64,000 bases of DNA. It comes from an uncultured Armatimonadota bacterium (lineage in GTDB: Bacteria; Armatimonadota; Armatimonadia; Armatimonadales; Armatimonadaceae). Position 1 is the stretch's first letter. Each line of letters opens with the position of its first letter. The notes under the pieces were generated by a model. The model searched no databases. It had not been told where the DNA came from and saw nothing but the letters and a program-made list of their open reading frames with translations. A program made the position numbers and the translations under genes. Where the stretch lies: positions 62,001 through 126,000 of the forward strand of contig CAIVZM010000063.1 in assembly GCA_903910385.1 (NCBI GenBank). Reading direction: 5' to 3'. Of the stretch, positions 1 to 8,786 are shown one piece after another.

Positions 1-189
1 TGGGGCGGTGCAGGGTATGACGGCGTCCATATCTTCGCTCCAGATCGTACTCGCATCGGGTTGATCCGCCTCCCGGAACCCTGCAGTAATCTCTGTTTCG
101 GCGGTCCGCGTCGCAACCGTCTCTTTATGACCGCAAGTCAGTCCGTTTATGCCGTTTACGTCGAAGCGCAGGGCGCACATATTTCCTGA
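1..189 (+). CDS. SMP-30/gluconolactonase family protein, C-terminal fragment (cut by window start)
   Basis: The window opens inside this gene; 62 codons remain before TGA. The residues read NLCFGGPRRNRLFMTAS followed by SVYAVYV, the closing blade of the SMP-30/gluconolactonase six-bladed propeller (typical C-terminus: N-L-x-F-G-G-x-x-R-x-x-L-[FY]-x-T-A). Family members hydrolyse sugar lactones such as gluconolactone in a metal-dependent way; the metal ligands lie upstream of the window, so activity cannot be judged. No terminator hairpin was evident before the downstream promoter region. Confidence 0.85.
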   Translation, partial: WGGAGYDGVHIFAPDRTRIGLIRLPEPCSNLCFGGPRRNRLFMTASQSVYAVYVEAQGAHIS

Positions 190-229
190 AAATCGCTGTC
201 AGTTCTCATCCTTAACGCTTTCTCAGCGC

Positions 230-251
230 CGATGGGCTAACGATGGGCTAA
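230..251. repeat. Perfect 11-bp tandem direct repeat upstream of the efflux operon (operator candidate)
   Basis: The unit CGATGGGCTAA occurs at 230-240 and again at 241-251 without interruption. It overlaps the place where a -35 element would sit for the TATAAT at 270-275, and no TTGACA-like hexamer is present there. Head-to-tail sites spaced 11 bp (one helical turn) are the usual binding arrangement of OmpR/PhoB-family response regulators, and such a regulator is encoded at 5102-5785. The operator role is inference. Confidence 0.4.
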
Positions 252-269
252 ATCGATACATTTTCCTTC

Positions 270-275
270 TATAAT
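270..275 (+). promoter_or_regulatory. -10 hexamer TATAAT of the efflux operon promoter
   Basis: A perfect TATAAT lies 73 bp upstream of the preferred ATG of the membrane fusion gene. Transcription would begin near 282, which argues against a GTG at 282 as the translation start. There is no recognisable -35 box; the tandem repeat at 230-251 occupies that position, as expected for an activator-dependent promoter. Confidence 0.4.
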
Positions 276-347
276 GGAAATGTGATTGAAGTAGCCCTTT
301 CGTATCCGATGCCCTTTTTGTGTCTCCGTTCGTTCCGCTATGGGCGT

Positions 348-1997
348 ATGGTTCGCGCCGTCGCTCTGATTCTTATGATCGTACCCGGCTTGCTTCTTTT
401 TTCGGGCTGCGCTTCCAATGTGGCGAAGGAGTCGGGGGAAGCGAAGACCGAAGCCCCTGACCCGGTGACAGTCGAACTTGCGCCCGCCGAGAAACAGATG
501 GTGGAAACCACGGTAGCCGCTACGGGAACTCTGACCGTGCGGCAGGGGGGGGTCGTCCATGTCGCTCCGCAGGCTCCTGGCAAGTTACTTTCCGTCCGTG
601 TTCGTGAAGGTCAGATTGTCGCGGCGGGCGAGGTGATCGCGCTTATCGATAACCGACCCCAACGGGCGCAGGTCAGCAGCGCCGCCGCCGCCCTGAAAAC
701 ATCGGAGACGCAGGTGCGCCAGAGTGACCTCACTGCCGACGCTCTGGCGGCGGACAATGAAAATGCCATCCAGCTTGCCCGGTTATCGCTCTCCTCCGCC
801 CGGATCGACCGGGACGCTACAGTGGAACAGGCGGCGCTGACCCTGCAATCTGCACAAACGGATTTAACTAAAATTCGCGCCGGGGCTCGTCCTCAGGAAA
901 TCGCGCAGGCGGAACAGGCAGTGATACAGGCGACCACTACCCGCGACCGAACTGTTAACGAGGAAGCCCGGAACAAGGCATTGTGGGAGAAAGGCTTCAT
1001 CGCAAAACGCGACTGGGAAGACGCCGTCGCGGCGCGAGAAGTGGCGGAATCCGCCTTGAAGGCGGCGGAAGCGCAGGCGAATCTGGTCAAGACAGGGGCG
1101 CGGAGCGAGGATGTACGCGCCGCTGAAATTCGGGTCGAACTGGCGCAACGCTCACTGGCGGACGCCCGAAAAGCCGGGGACGCCAAAATCGCGCAGGCGC
1201 TGGCGGCTCTGCGTCAGGCGCAACAGGGCGCTCTGGCGACACAGGCGAAACGCTCCGAAGCGCAGGCAATGCGCGATACGGTGCAACAACGCCGCGCTGA
1301 GCTACTGACAGCGCAGGAAACCGCCCGAACGGCGGAACTGCGGTCGCCAGTTGGGGGAGTCGTGACCCGACGCTTACTGAACGAAGGCGATATGGCGGAT
1401 GTCGCGACTCCGGTAGCGGAGGTGTCGGATATGACGGCGCTTGACCTGATCGCTAATGTGACTGCTGGTGACGGTATCAAGATACGACCGGGAATGACGG
1501 CGCGGGTGACCACTCCCGATGCGCCGGGACGCACTTTTTCCGGTCGCGTTCTCAGCCTGGGGAGCGTCGATTCCCAGACGAATCTGATGCCGGTTCGAAT
1601 TACCATCGCGGACACCGGCAAGGCGTTACGCATAGGCGCATTCGCCTCGGCGGAAATCATTTTGAGTCGTCAGCCCGATGCTGTAGTCGTTCCCCGGCAA
1701 GCGATTCTCAGGCGCGAAACAGGAGAAGTCGTTTTTGTGGTTGGCGCCGATCAGATTGCACGGGAACGTAGCGTCAGGGTCGGCGTCGAAAAAAATGACC
1801 GTACGCAAATCCTGAGCGGCGTCCGTGTCGGCGAGCAGGTCATCCGTCTCGGACACTACGAACTGGCGGACGGCGCGAAAGTCCAGTCCGCAGAAGAAAA
1901 ACCTTCGGGAACCAGCAAGGAAAAGAGCGACGAGAAGAATGAAGAAGCCGGTTCCGCTAAAAACCCAACGCGAGAGGGCGCGGGCGCAAAACCGTGA
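348..1997 (+). CDS. RND efflux membrane fusion protein (periplasmic adaptor lipoprotein)
   Basis: Periplasmic adaptor of an RND pump, linking the inner-membrane transporter encoded immediately downstream (4-nt overlap) to an outer-membrane channel. From ATG 348 the protein starts with a lipoprotein signal (hydrophobic run ending LLFSGC), so it should be lipid-anchored. It has the first half of the barrel-sandwich (lipoyl-like) domain around PGKLLSVRVREGQ, a very long Ala/Gln/Glu/Arg-rich alpha-helical hairpin of roughly 220 residues, the second lipoyl half (LRSPVGGVV), then beta-barrel and membrane-proximal domains. The tail is charged and Lys/Glu-rich. The hairpin is longer than in typical adaptors. 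A GTG at 282 would add 22 residues but sits at the predicted transcription start. No TolC-like gene is nearby. Confidence 0.88.
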   Translation: MVRAVALILMIVPGLLLFSGCASNVAKESGEAKTEAPDPVTVELAPAEKQMVETTVAATGTLTVRQGGVVHVAPQAPGKLLSVRVREGQIVAAGEVIALIDNRPQRAQVSSAAAALKTSETQVRQSDLTADALAADNENAIQLARLSLSSARIDRDATVEQAALTLQSAQTDLTKIRAGARPQEIAQAEQAVIQATTTRDRTVNEEARNKALWEKGFIAKRDWEDAVAAREVAESALKAAEAQANLVKTGARSEDVRAAEIRVELAQRSLADARKAGDAKIAQALAALRQAQQGALATQAKRSEAQAMRDTVQQRRAELLTAQETARTAELRSPVGGVVTRRLLNEGDMADVATPVAEVSDMTALDLIANVTAGDGIKIRPGMTARVTTPDAPGRTFSGRVLSLGSVDSQTNLMPVRITIADTGKALRIGAFASAEIILSRQPDAVVVPRQAILRRETGEVVFVVGADQIARERSVRVGVEKNDRTQILSGVRVGEQVIRLGHYELADGAKVQSAEEKPSGTSKEKSDEKNEEAGSAKNPTREGAGAKP

Positions 1998-4900
1998 AAC
2001 ATCCTCCCTTCGCCACCCGGCATGTCGCCGCCATTTTATTCCTGACCATTGTCCTCTGTGGATTCGGGGCATGGTCGTTGCCCTATTTCCCGGTCGCCAT
2101 ATTGCCGGATATTACCTTCCCACGCATTGTGTTGATCGCGGAAGTCGGGGAGCGTCCGGTCAATCGCATGGAAGCGGGCGTCGCTCGCCCTCTGGAGGAG
2201 GCGATTGCTACGATCCCCGGCGTCACTCGGATGAGGACGAAGATACAACGCGGCGCGGCGGAAACATCGATCGATTTCGCCTGGGGGACGAATATGATCG
2301 TCGCCGAGCAGTTGGTCAACACCAAAGCCAACGAAGTGCGCCCGACATTGCCACCGGAGTCGGTCATCCATGTGGAGCGCATGAATCCGACTGTATTCCC
2401 GGTGTTTGGTCTGTCCCTGAATTCGAAAAAACTATCATCGACCGAGTTATGGAATCTGGCGACCTACACCATTCGTCCTCGCCTGAGCCGGATTCCCGGT
2501 ATCGCCCGTGTGGTTGTGCAGGGAGGGCTTGTACCGGAAATTGCGGTCAATGTCGATCCGGAAAAACTCCGCGCCTTCAATCTATCGCTATCGGATGTCG
2601 AAACAGCGCTGACTCAATCCAATATCACCCGAGCGGTCGGGCGGATCGACCATCGATTCCAGCAATATCAGGCGCTGGTATCCGGCGAGACGACGGATGC
2701 CACCCAACTGGGCGATATTGTCGTCGTACAGCGGGGTGGCGTCCCGGTGACGCTTCGGGAACTGGCGGAGATACATCCCTCCAGCGAAGACCGGACGACT
2801 ATCGTCGTCGCGGACGGGACCCCGTCGGTCTTGATCAATATCGTTCGCCAGCCGGATGCCAATACCATCGCTGTCGTGGAGGCGGTCAAGCGCGAAATAG
2901 CGGATATGAAGCCGAGTTTGCCCCCCGGAACGGAAACGGGCGTCTTTTATGACCAGACCGTTCTGATTCAGGAAGCGATTGGCAGCGTACGCGATGCCAT
3001 TCTCATCGGCGCCGCGCTTGCGGTGGTGGTTCTGTCGCTCTTTCTGGGGGATCTGCGGGCGACTCTGGTAACGGCGGCGATTATCCCGGCGACTGCGCTG
3101 ATCACTTTCCTTCTGATGCGCCTTTCTGGCCTGACCCTGAACCTGATGACGCTGGGGGCGCTCGCCGTCGGTATCGGTCTCGTCATCGATGATGCCATTG
3201 TTGTTGTGGAAAATATCGTTCGCCATCTGGCTCAGGGTGAGACCCGAGAGAACGCCATTCAAAGAGCGTCCCGTGAAATCGGCGCCCCCATGATCTCCTC
3301 TACGCTCACTACGGTGGTCGTATTTCTGCCTCTGGCGTTTCTGGAAGGGGTTGCTGGCGCATTTTTTACCGCCCTCGCTGTCACATTGACGATTTCCTTG
3401 ATGGTCTCTCTCCTGCTGGCGTTGTTTGTCAGTCCCGGTCTGTGCGCAGCGTTTCTGGTCGCTCGCCCCGGCGCCCCGGAGCATGGTCGATTATTCGAGC
3501 GCGTTCTTGTCGCCTATGATTCCCTGCTTCGTGTTTGCATGCGAAGGCGGGCGATTATTTTACCCCTCGGTATTGCGGTTATTATCGGCGCCACGTTGTT
3601 TTTCGCCTCACGCCTTGGCGCCGGATTTATGCCGGAAATAGACGAAGGGACATTCATTCTGGATTACTGGACGCCACCGGGAACATCGCTTGAGGAAAGT
3701 GACCGACTCCTGCAAAAGATAGATACCATCCTCAAGGAGACGCCGGAGGTTCAGAACTATTCTCGTCGCACCGGTACGGAATTGGGTTTCGCTATAACCG
3801 AACCGAACCGGGGCGATTATACTGTGACCCTGAAATCGAATCGTCATCGTGCCATAACCGCCGTAATGGATGAAATCCGTGAAAAGGTCAATGCCGAGAT
3901 TCCCGGTGTCGACACCGATTTTCTTCAGGCTCTTCAGGACTTGATCGGCGACCTTTCCGGCGCCCCCGCTCCGGTACAGATTAAAATATTCGGCGGCGAT
4001 CAAGCGCAATTGAACGAAGTCGCCCGGAATATCAGTGCAGAACTGGAAAAAGTCAGCGGCGTGGTGGATGTGCAATCGGGAGTCATTCAATCTGGTCCCG
4101 AATTGACCCTGCAAATAGACCCTGTTCGTGCGGGGCGCATCGGTCTGACGCCCGATGCTGTGGCGACACAAGCGAACGCCGCTATGTTCGGCGATGTAGC
4201 GACGCAACTCTTACAGGGAGATCGGCAGGTCGGAGTACGAGTCCGTTTTCCGGAATCCGACCGCAATAATCCGGAGAAATTGGCTCTATTGCCCATTCAC
4301 GCCCCCGGCGGTTTTACGGTTCCCCTTTCGTCGCTGGGAACTCTGGACACGATTGCAGGAACCACCGAATTGAACCGGGAAGACCAGCGCAGAATGGTCT
4401 CGATCGAAGCGCAAATGTCCGGGCGCGATCTGGGAAGCGTCCAGCGTGATGTCATCGCGCTGATGCACAAACAGCGGCTACCGGCGGGCGTCACCTACCT
4501 TCTGGGCGGACAATTCCAGAGTCAGGCGGATGCGTTTCGTAACCTGCTGACAGTTCTGGCTCTGGCGATTCTACTGGTTTTCGCCGTTATGGTATTTCAG
4601 TTCGGTTCTTTCACCGCGCCGTTGACTATCCTGCTGGTAATGCCCCTGTCGCTTTTCGGAGCGACCCTCGCTCTATGGGCGACCGGAACTCCCCTCAATG
4701 TTTCCTCCTTTATGGGCGGAGTCATGCTGGTCGGAATCGTCGTGAAGAACGGGATTTTGCTGCTGGATTGGACGCGTAAAGCGGAACTTGAAGGGATGTC
4801 CACCGTCGAGGCCGCGATCCGGGCAGGCGAAGCCCGACTGCGACCCATATTGATGACGACGTTGACGGCGATTCTTGGTCTCGTTCCTCTGGCGCTGGGG

Positions 4901-5047
4901 ATTGGCGCGGGAGCGGAAATGCAAAAGCCACTCGCCATCGCCGTGATCGGCGGACTGACATTCTCGACGTTATTTACACTTTTCTTCGCTCCTTTACTAT
5001 ATGTAACTCTGAGACGTAAGGCTATCGTCGATTCTCCGTCAGAGTAA
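1994..5047 (+). CDS. RND family efflux transporter (AcrB/HAE1-CzcA type permease)
   Basis: Proton-driven inner-membrane pump of 1017 residues, the normal length for this family. The N-terminal segment after TM1 has the hallmark YFPVAILPDI followed by the porter-domain sequence ending in MNPTVFPVFGL. TM4 carries the proton-relay motif GLVIDDAIVVVENIVRH with the paired aspartates characteristic of drug (HAE1) rather than heavy-metal (HME) pumps. Two repeats of six TM segments flank two large periplasmic loops. It overlaps the adaptor stop codon (ATG/GTG within ...CCGTGA), implying translational coupling. The two-component system just downstream may regulate it. Substrate cannot be read from sequence. 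Confidence 0.93.
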   Translation: MKHPPFATRHVAAILFLTIVLCGFGAWSLPYFPVAILPDITFPRIVLIAEVGERPVNRMEAGVARPLEEAIATIPGVTRMRTKIQRGAAETSIDFAWGTNMIVAEQLVNTKANEVRPTLPPESVIHVERMNPTVFPVFGLSLNSKKLSSTELWNLATYTIRPRLSRIPGIARVVVQGGLVPEIAVNVDPEKLRAFNLSLSDVETALTQSNITRAVGRIDHRFQQYQALVSGETTDATQLGDIVVVQRGGVPVTLRELAEIHPSSEDRTTIVVADGTPSVLINIVRQPDANTIAVVEAVKREIADMKPSLPPGTETGVFYDQTVLIQEAIGSVRDAILIGAALAVVVLSLFLGDLRATLVTAAIIPATALITFLLMRLSGLTLNLMTLGALAVGIGLVIDDAIVVVENIVRHLAQGETRENAIQRASREIGAPMISSTLTTVVVFLPLAFLEGVAGAFFTALAVTLTISLMVSLLLALFVSPGLCAAFLVARPGAPEHGRLFERVLVAYDSLLRVCMRRRAIILPLGIAVIIGATLFFASRLGAGFMPEIDEGTFILDYWTPPGTSLEESDRLLQKIDTILKETPEVQNYSRRTGTELGFAITEPNRGDYTVTLKSNRHRAITAVMDEIREKVNAEIPGVDTDFLQALQDLIGDLSGAPAPVQIKIFGGDQAQLNEVARNISAELEKVSGVVDVQSGVIQSGPELTLQIDPVRAGRIGLTPDAVATQANAAMFGDVATQLLQGDRQVGVRVRFPESDRNNPEKLALLPIHAPGGFTVPLSSLGTLDTIAGTTELNREDQRRMVSIEAQMSGRDLGSVQRDVIALMHKQRLPAGVTYLLGGQFQSQADAFRNLLTVLALAILLVFAVMVFQFGSFTAPLTILLVMPLSLFGATLALWATGTPLNVSSFMGGVMLVGIVVKNGILLLDWTRKAELEGMSTVEAAIRAGEARLRPILMTTLTAILGLVPLALGIGAGAEMQKPLAIAVIGGLTFSTLFTLFFAPLLYVTLRRKAIVDSPSE

Positions 5048-5101
5048 TCAATCCATCCAAAACGTCAGGATAATCGGATAGCGGTAAGATATTGGGGCAT
5101 T

Positions 5102-5785
5102 ATGACAAACACGAATGTCTTGATTGTCGAGGATGATGAAAGCGTCGCCCGGTTTCTGGAGCAGGCGGTCACAGAAGCGGGCTATAGCGCGGAGTCGTGC
5201 GCCGATGGCATTCTGGCGAGTGAAAAGGCGGAAACTCAGGGCTATGACCTGATCCTGCTCGATATCATGTTACCGGGACGAAACGGTTTTGAGGTCTGTC
5301 GTCACCTGCGGGCAATGTCGGTAGCGACGCCGATCCTACTGATCACGGCAAAAGATACGCTCGAAGATAAGATCGAGGGACTCGATAGCGGCGCCGATGA
5401 TTACATCGTCAAGCCCTTCCAGATTGGCGAACTACTGGCTCGGATGCGGGCGCTCTTGCGACGTGGCGCCGCGATGCCCGCCGTCCTGCGTATCGGCGAT
5501 CTGACTCTCGATCCGGCAACTCGAAAAGCGACTCGCGGCGGCAAGCAAATTTTTCTGTCCAGCACGGAGTATACGCTTCTGGAATATTTCATGCGGAATG
5601 CCGGGAAGGTTCTTCCCCGGGCGCAGATTTTAGAGCATGTCTGGAACTACCAGTTTGAGGGGCGGGATAATGTTCTGGAAGTGTACATCAGCTATCTTCG
5701 CGGCAAAATAGACCGGGCGCGTCCTGCCCTGATTCATACCGTCCGTGGCGTTGGCTATTGTCTGGAACTGCGTCTCGATGATTAA
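5102..5785 (+). CDS. OmpR/PhoB-family response regulator
   Basis: Two-component transcription factor, 227 residues. The receiver domain (about 1-118) has the acidic pocket D11-D12, phospho-acceptor D54 in LLDIMLPG, T82 and the conserved K104. The C-terminal winged-helix domain (about 128-225) has the typical SSTEYTLLEYFM start and a DNA-recognition region ending YISYLRGKID...HTVRGVGY. It starts 54 bp after the pump gene and its stop overlaps the kinase start (ATGATTAA). The context suggests control of the efflux pump; the 11-bp tandem repeat at 230-251 is the obvious candidate target. Confidence 0.95.
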   Translation: MTNTNVLIVEDDESVARFLEQAVTEAGYSAESCADGILASEKAETQGYDLILLDIMLPGRNGFEVCRHLRAMSVATPILLITAKDTLEDKIEGLDSGADDYIVKPFQIGELLARMRALLRRGAAMPAVLRIGDLTLDPATRKATRGGKQIFLSSTEYTLLEYFMRNAGKVLPRAQILEHVWNYQFEGRDNVLEVYISYLRGKIDRARPALIHTVRGVGYCLELRLDD

Positions 5786-7118
5786 TTCCATTCGCGCCCG
5801 AATCACAATCGCCTTTTCCCTTTCGATGGCTCTGATTATTCTTCTGACCTGCCTGATGCTGATTTTGGCGGTTCGTCATACGGCGGAAGAAAGCGTAGCG
5901 CGGCGTCTGCAAGTCGCTGTCGATGAAGTGCAACGTGAACTGGTCGCGACAGACGAACCCGTCAGCAGGGAAGCATTGCTCAAGGAAGGGCGCGATCTGT
6001 TTGCGGAAAATCTCCATCTGATGGTCATTTCCCCTTCGGGAAAAACGCTTGTCCAGTCCCATAACAATACGCCCCAGCTGCCGCTGAACTCATTGGAAAA
6101 TCAGACACGCTGGCGGATACGAACCCTGCCCTGGGGGGAGAATACAATCGTGATCGCGCTTCTGTGGGACAAGACCGAACAGGAGTTACAGCGAGAAGCA
6201 GTCGCGCTTTTATTTTTCGGCGCAATAACGTCCGGCGTTACGGCAGTGGGCGCATGGATGATCGTGGGGCGAACGCTTTTGCCTATTCAGCATTTGGCGC
6301 GTCAGGTTCAGGTCGCCGCTGTTCCGCAAGTTTTCCTGACGCCTTCATCGCAGGATCGTGAAATTGTCGAACTGGTGGGAACGCTCAACGGACTTCTGGC
6401 GCGAATTTCCAGCGCAGCAGACGCTCGGGGGCGGTTTTACGCCGCCGCATCGCATGAACTGCGTACTCCCATCCAAGCGCTCTCCGGTCATCTGGAACTC
6501 GCCCTGTTGCGGCCCCGTGATGCGGCGCACTATCAGGAAACGATCCGTGAAGCGTATGTACAGACGCAACGGTTGATTGCATTGATGCAATCACTTTTGC
6601 TCTTGAATCGTCTGGAAAACGCCCCCGCGCCGATGGGTAAGCTCGAATATTCCGAACTCGATGCAATCTGTCGTCGTCTGATTGCGTTTTATGAACCGTT
6701 AGCTAAAGACCGGAACCTGACAGTAGAGGCTGACCTTCAAGCCAATACGGCATTGTCTGGCATTCCGCAACATGGTGAGATAATTGTTCGTAATGTCATC
6801 GAAAACGCGGTCAGGTATGCGACGCCACATACTACGATATCGATCACTCTGGCGCAGACTCTGGAAGCGCCAAAGTTCACCATATTCAATATTTGCCCCC
6901 CTTTTACAAGTAGGGATGAGTCACGTCTTTTCGAGCCATTCGCTCGCCCGGACGCTTCCCGTAGCGCTCATACCGGAGGTAATGGACTTGGTCTCGCCAT
7001 CTGCAAAGCAATCGCGGATGCAAATGGCTGGAAGATTGATATCCATCAGGAAAGCGGCGGAGTTTGTTGCGTGATCCATTTCCGGGCGATTCCTGAGAAC
7101 GCTATGCCTTCCGCCTGA
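5778..7118 (+). CDS. Sensor histidine kinase, partner of the adjacent response regulator
   Basis: Membrane kinase of 446 residues. TM1 (about 10-32) and TM2 (about 142-164) bracket a periplasmic sensor segment of roughly 110 residues; a HAMP region follows, then the H-box ASHELRTPIQ with phospho-accepting H226. The ATPase domain ends with the G-box GGNGLGLAICKA. The start at 5778 was chosen because ATG overlaps the regulator stop, giving a usual coupled pair; an upstream in-frame start at 5745 lies fully inside the regulator gene. The sensed signal is unknown; the position after an RND pump suggests a compound the pump exports. Confidence 0.93.
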   Translation: MINSIRARITIAFSLSMALIILLTCLMLILAVRHTAEESVARRLQVAVDEVQRELVATDEPVSREALLKEGRDLFAENLHLMVISPSGKTLVQSHNNTPQLPLNSLENQTRWRIRTLPWGENTIVIALLWDKTEQELQREAVALLFFGAITSGVTAVGAWMIVGRTLLPIQHLARQVQVAAVPQVFLTPSSQDREIVELVGTLNGLLARISSAADARGRFYAAASHELRTPIQALSGHLELALLRPRDAAHYQETIREAYVQTQRLIALMQSLLLLNRLENAPAPMGKLEYSELDAICRRLIAFYEPLAKDRNLTVEADLQANTALSGIPQHGEIIVRNVIENAVRYATPHTTISITLAQTLEAPKFTIFNICPPFTSRDESRLFEPFARPDASRSAHTGGNGLGLAICKAIADANGWKIDIHQESGGVCCVIHFRAIPENAMPSA

Positions 7119-7179
7119 ATCTGTGGGAAGAAAATTCCCTCAGGCAGGAATTAACCGGGGTGAGGCGTAAAACAGAGGC

Positions 7180-7629
7180 ATGACCACTTCGACCAATCAA
7201 AAACTGTCCGCTTGCGGATACCATCACATCGCGCTTCGCGCCCGTAATTTCGACAAATCGTTCGCCTTTTACACTGAGGGCCTGGGCTTTACGCTGGCGC
7301 ATCAGTGGGGCGAAGGCGACGGGCGCATCGCGCTTCTGGACCTGGGCGATGGAAACTACCTCGAACTGTTCGCGTCTGCGCCGGGACAGAGCCCGGACGC
7401 TAATAGCGATGTTCCCGCCCCCTGGCCGTTTTTCCATCTCGCCTTGCGCTCCACGGATGTAGACCACGATATCGAAGTGGCGCGCGCCCTCGGTTGCACC
7501 ATTACGATCGAACCTAAAAGTGTTCCGGTCAATGGCAAAACGATCCGCGTCGGCTTTTTCCTCGGCCCGGATGGGGAAGTTCTGGAGTTTTTCCAGCATA
7601 TGGCAGAACCTGGTGAGAAGAGCCTGTAG
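7180..7629 (+). CDS. VOC-superfamily (glyoxalase/bleomycin-resistance-like) protein
   Basis: Single-module vicinal-oxygen-chelate protein of 149 residues with two beta-alpha-beta-beta-beta units. The expected metal-ligand pattern is visible: H in YHHIALR near residue 16, E in YLELF, H in FFHLALR and E in VLEFFQH. The phrase DKSFAFYTEGLGF is the standard helix and strand after the first ligand. Members are lyases, dioxygenases or resistance proteins acting on small molecules, and the substrate cannot be assigned here. It stands alone 61 bp after the kinase gene. Confidence 0.85.
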   Translation: MTTSTNQKLSACGYHHIALRARNFDKSFAFYTEGLGFTLAHQWGEGDGRIALLDLGDGNYLELFASAPGQSPDANSDVPAPWPFFHLALRSTDVDHDIEVARALGCTITIEPKSVPVNGKTIRVGFFLGPDGEVLEFFQHMAEPGEKSL

Positions 7630-7697
7630 GAATTTGCACAACTATCGGTAGAAATCAGAGTAGGTATTCCACAAAAATCCTCACTTGTGAGACGATT

Positions 7698-7970
7698 GTG
7701 GTACATAGTATTCTACTCAGCGAAACAAATCGCGCCGATGATCCGTTGTTCGATAGCTCCCGCGAGGACGGCGCACATGAGATTGCATTCGGCCTCGCGT
7801 ACAAGCGACTGACTCTGGTCAATGTCGTTTACTTCTGGGAAACCTGTGCGGGCGATAACAACAGAGTTCTAATTGATGCCGGATTGCCGGGAACTGCCGG
7901 GATGATAATCGGCAATGATTCCTTCGTTCATCTCATTCGCAATGATGCCCCGCATGGGTCAGCGCTATGA
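7698..7970 (+). pseudogene. Decayed N-terminal remnant of an MBL-fold metallo-hydrolase
   Basis: The only readable part resembles the first 50 residues of metallo-beta-lactamase-fold hydrolases: IAFGLAYKRLTLVNVVYF followed by GDNNRVLIDAGLPGTAGMI, the strand-strand-loop that precedes the zinc-binding HxHxDH motif. The frame then turns into unrelated sequence and ends, so the HxHxDH motif and the rest of the fold (about 150-200 residues) are missing. Its 3' end runs over the end of the convergent ACT-domain gene. The simplest reading is a deletion that fused the gene start to the neighbour; a short functional protein is unlikely. Confidence 0.55.
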
Positions 7971-8304
7971 TCGCTTGGGTGAGACGTTCGGCTTTGACAA
8001 GGATATAGTCCGTGTCATAGGTGGATAAAGCGAAAATCGGAATTCCCGCCTCCGCAAGCGGTGCGACAAGGGAGGCGAGAATTCCGGTGAGCGCAAAATC
8101 CAGTTGTCCCGCCACCTTGAACGCCCGCCACCCTCGCTCCGCCGTTATGTCTGCCGGGACGTCCGCGTCCGGTACGATGAGCGATAGCTCGTCCGGCGTC
8201 CGAGTTATAGAGAAGAAGGAATTTGCCTGCGCCCACTGTGGAAGGGGAGCATCCGGCGCAAGACGGCAAATGGTCAGGAATTCAGGCGTAAGGATCAAAA
8301 TCAC
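7933..8304 (-). CDS. ACT-domain-containing protein (CASTOR-type)
   Basis: Small protein of 123 residues starting at GTG. The C-terminal half (FALTGILASLVAPLAEAGI followed by PIFALSTYDTDYILV) is the ACT/CASTOR regulatory fold that binds amino acids in enzymes and sensors. No catalytic domain is attached. Stand-alone proteins of this build are usually annotated only as ACT-domain proteins; a ligand-sensing role is inference. Converges on, and overlaps by 38 bp, the MBL-fold remnant. Confidence 0.8.
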   Translation of the reverse strand: MILILTPEFLTICRLAPDAPLPQWAQANSFFSITRTPDELSLIVPDADVPADITAERGWRAFKVAGQLDFALTGILASLVAPLAEAGIPIFALSTYDTDYILVKAERLTQAIIALTHAGHHCE

Positions 8305-8786
8305 CCCGATATAATATCCGGGCGTTGATCACTATCGCTAACCCTGACTGTATACCTCCTGTATACCTCGAATGAGATCGTTCGGTGAGATTTCTCCTTC
8401 CGGTGAATTACGGCATGGCGATGTTGGTTCCGGAAATCATTTCCGCCACTTTCTTGATACCGTCGTCGGGGTTGTGTTGCGCCTGGTTATCCATGTCGTT
8501 ATTCCGTCACTTTCCATTCCCGTTCCGACGCACGGGCAACGTTCAGACAGGCGTAATCGTTCGCAAGGTTTCAATAAAATTATATCTGGCGTTGATTCCG
8601 AAAAATCTAATCCTGCCGGAGTGCTATCTCTGGCGATAATCAAAAGCGTACCTCCCTTCAAATTATGAGTTTGTTAGCCGTGGTAGGTGTTCTTGATGCC
8701 GCCGTTTGCGTCTGTAACCTGATGCTGAACTGTGACACTAAAAAATAAATGTGTTTCAACAAGCCTTAATAAAGTGGAGAATATAA
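8305..8786. other. Gene-poor stretch with short remnants only
   Basis: No convincing gene here. Minus-strand frames contain two short coding-like tails: a 28-residue frame at 8408-8494 ending KKVAEMISGTNIAMP and a tail near 8683-8745 ending NGGIKNTYHG, neither with a full-length gene attached. They may be debris of deleted genes. A tandem repeat lies at 8348-8369. Base composition is more AT-rich towards 8700-8790, before the orphan gene. No tRNA, inverted repeat pair or transposase remnant was recognised. Confidence 0.35.
8348..8369. repeat. Perfect 11-bp tandem repeat
   Basis: CTGTATACCTC is present at 8348-8358 and again at 8359-8369. Each unit holds the palindrome GTATAC. It lies 44 bp upstream of the GTG start of the divergently read ACT-domain gene and so could be an operator for it, or be a simple duplication. 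Confidence 0.5.

Noticed and set aside
8372-8668. 98-codon plus-strand frame in the gene-poor stretch
   Set aside because: No ribosome site and no recognisable features; overlapping frames on both strands are equally open.
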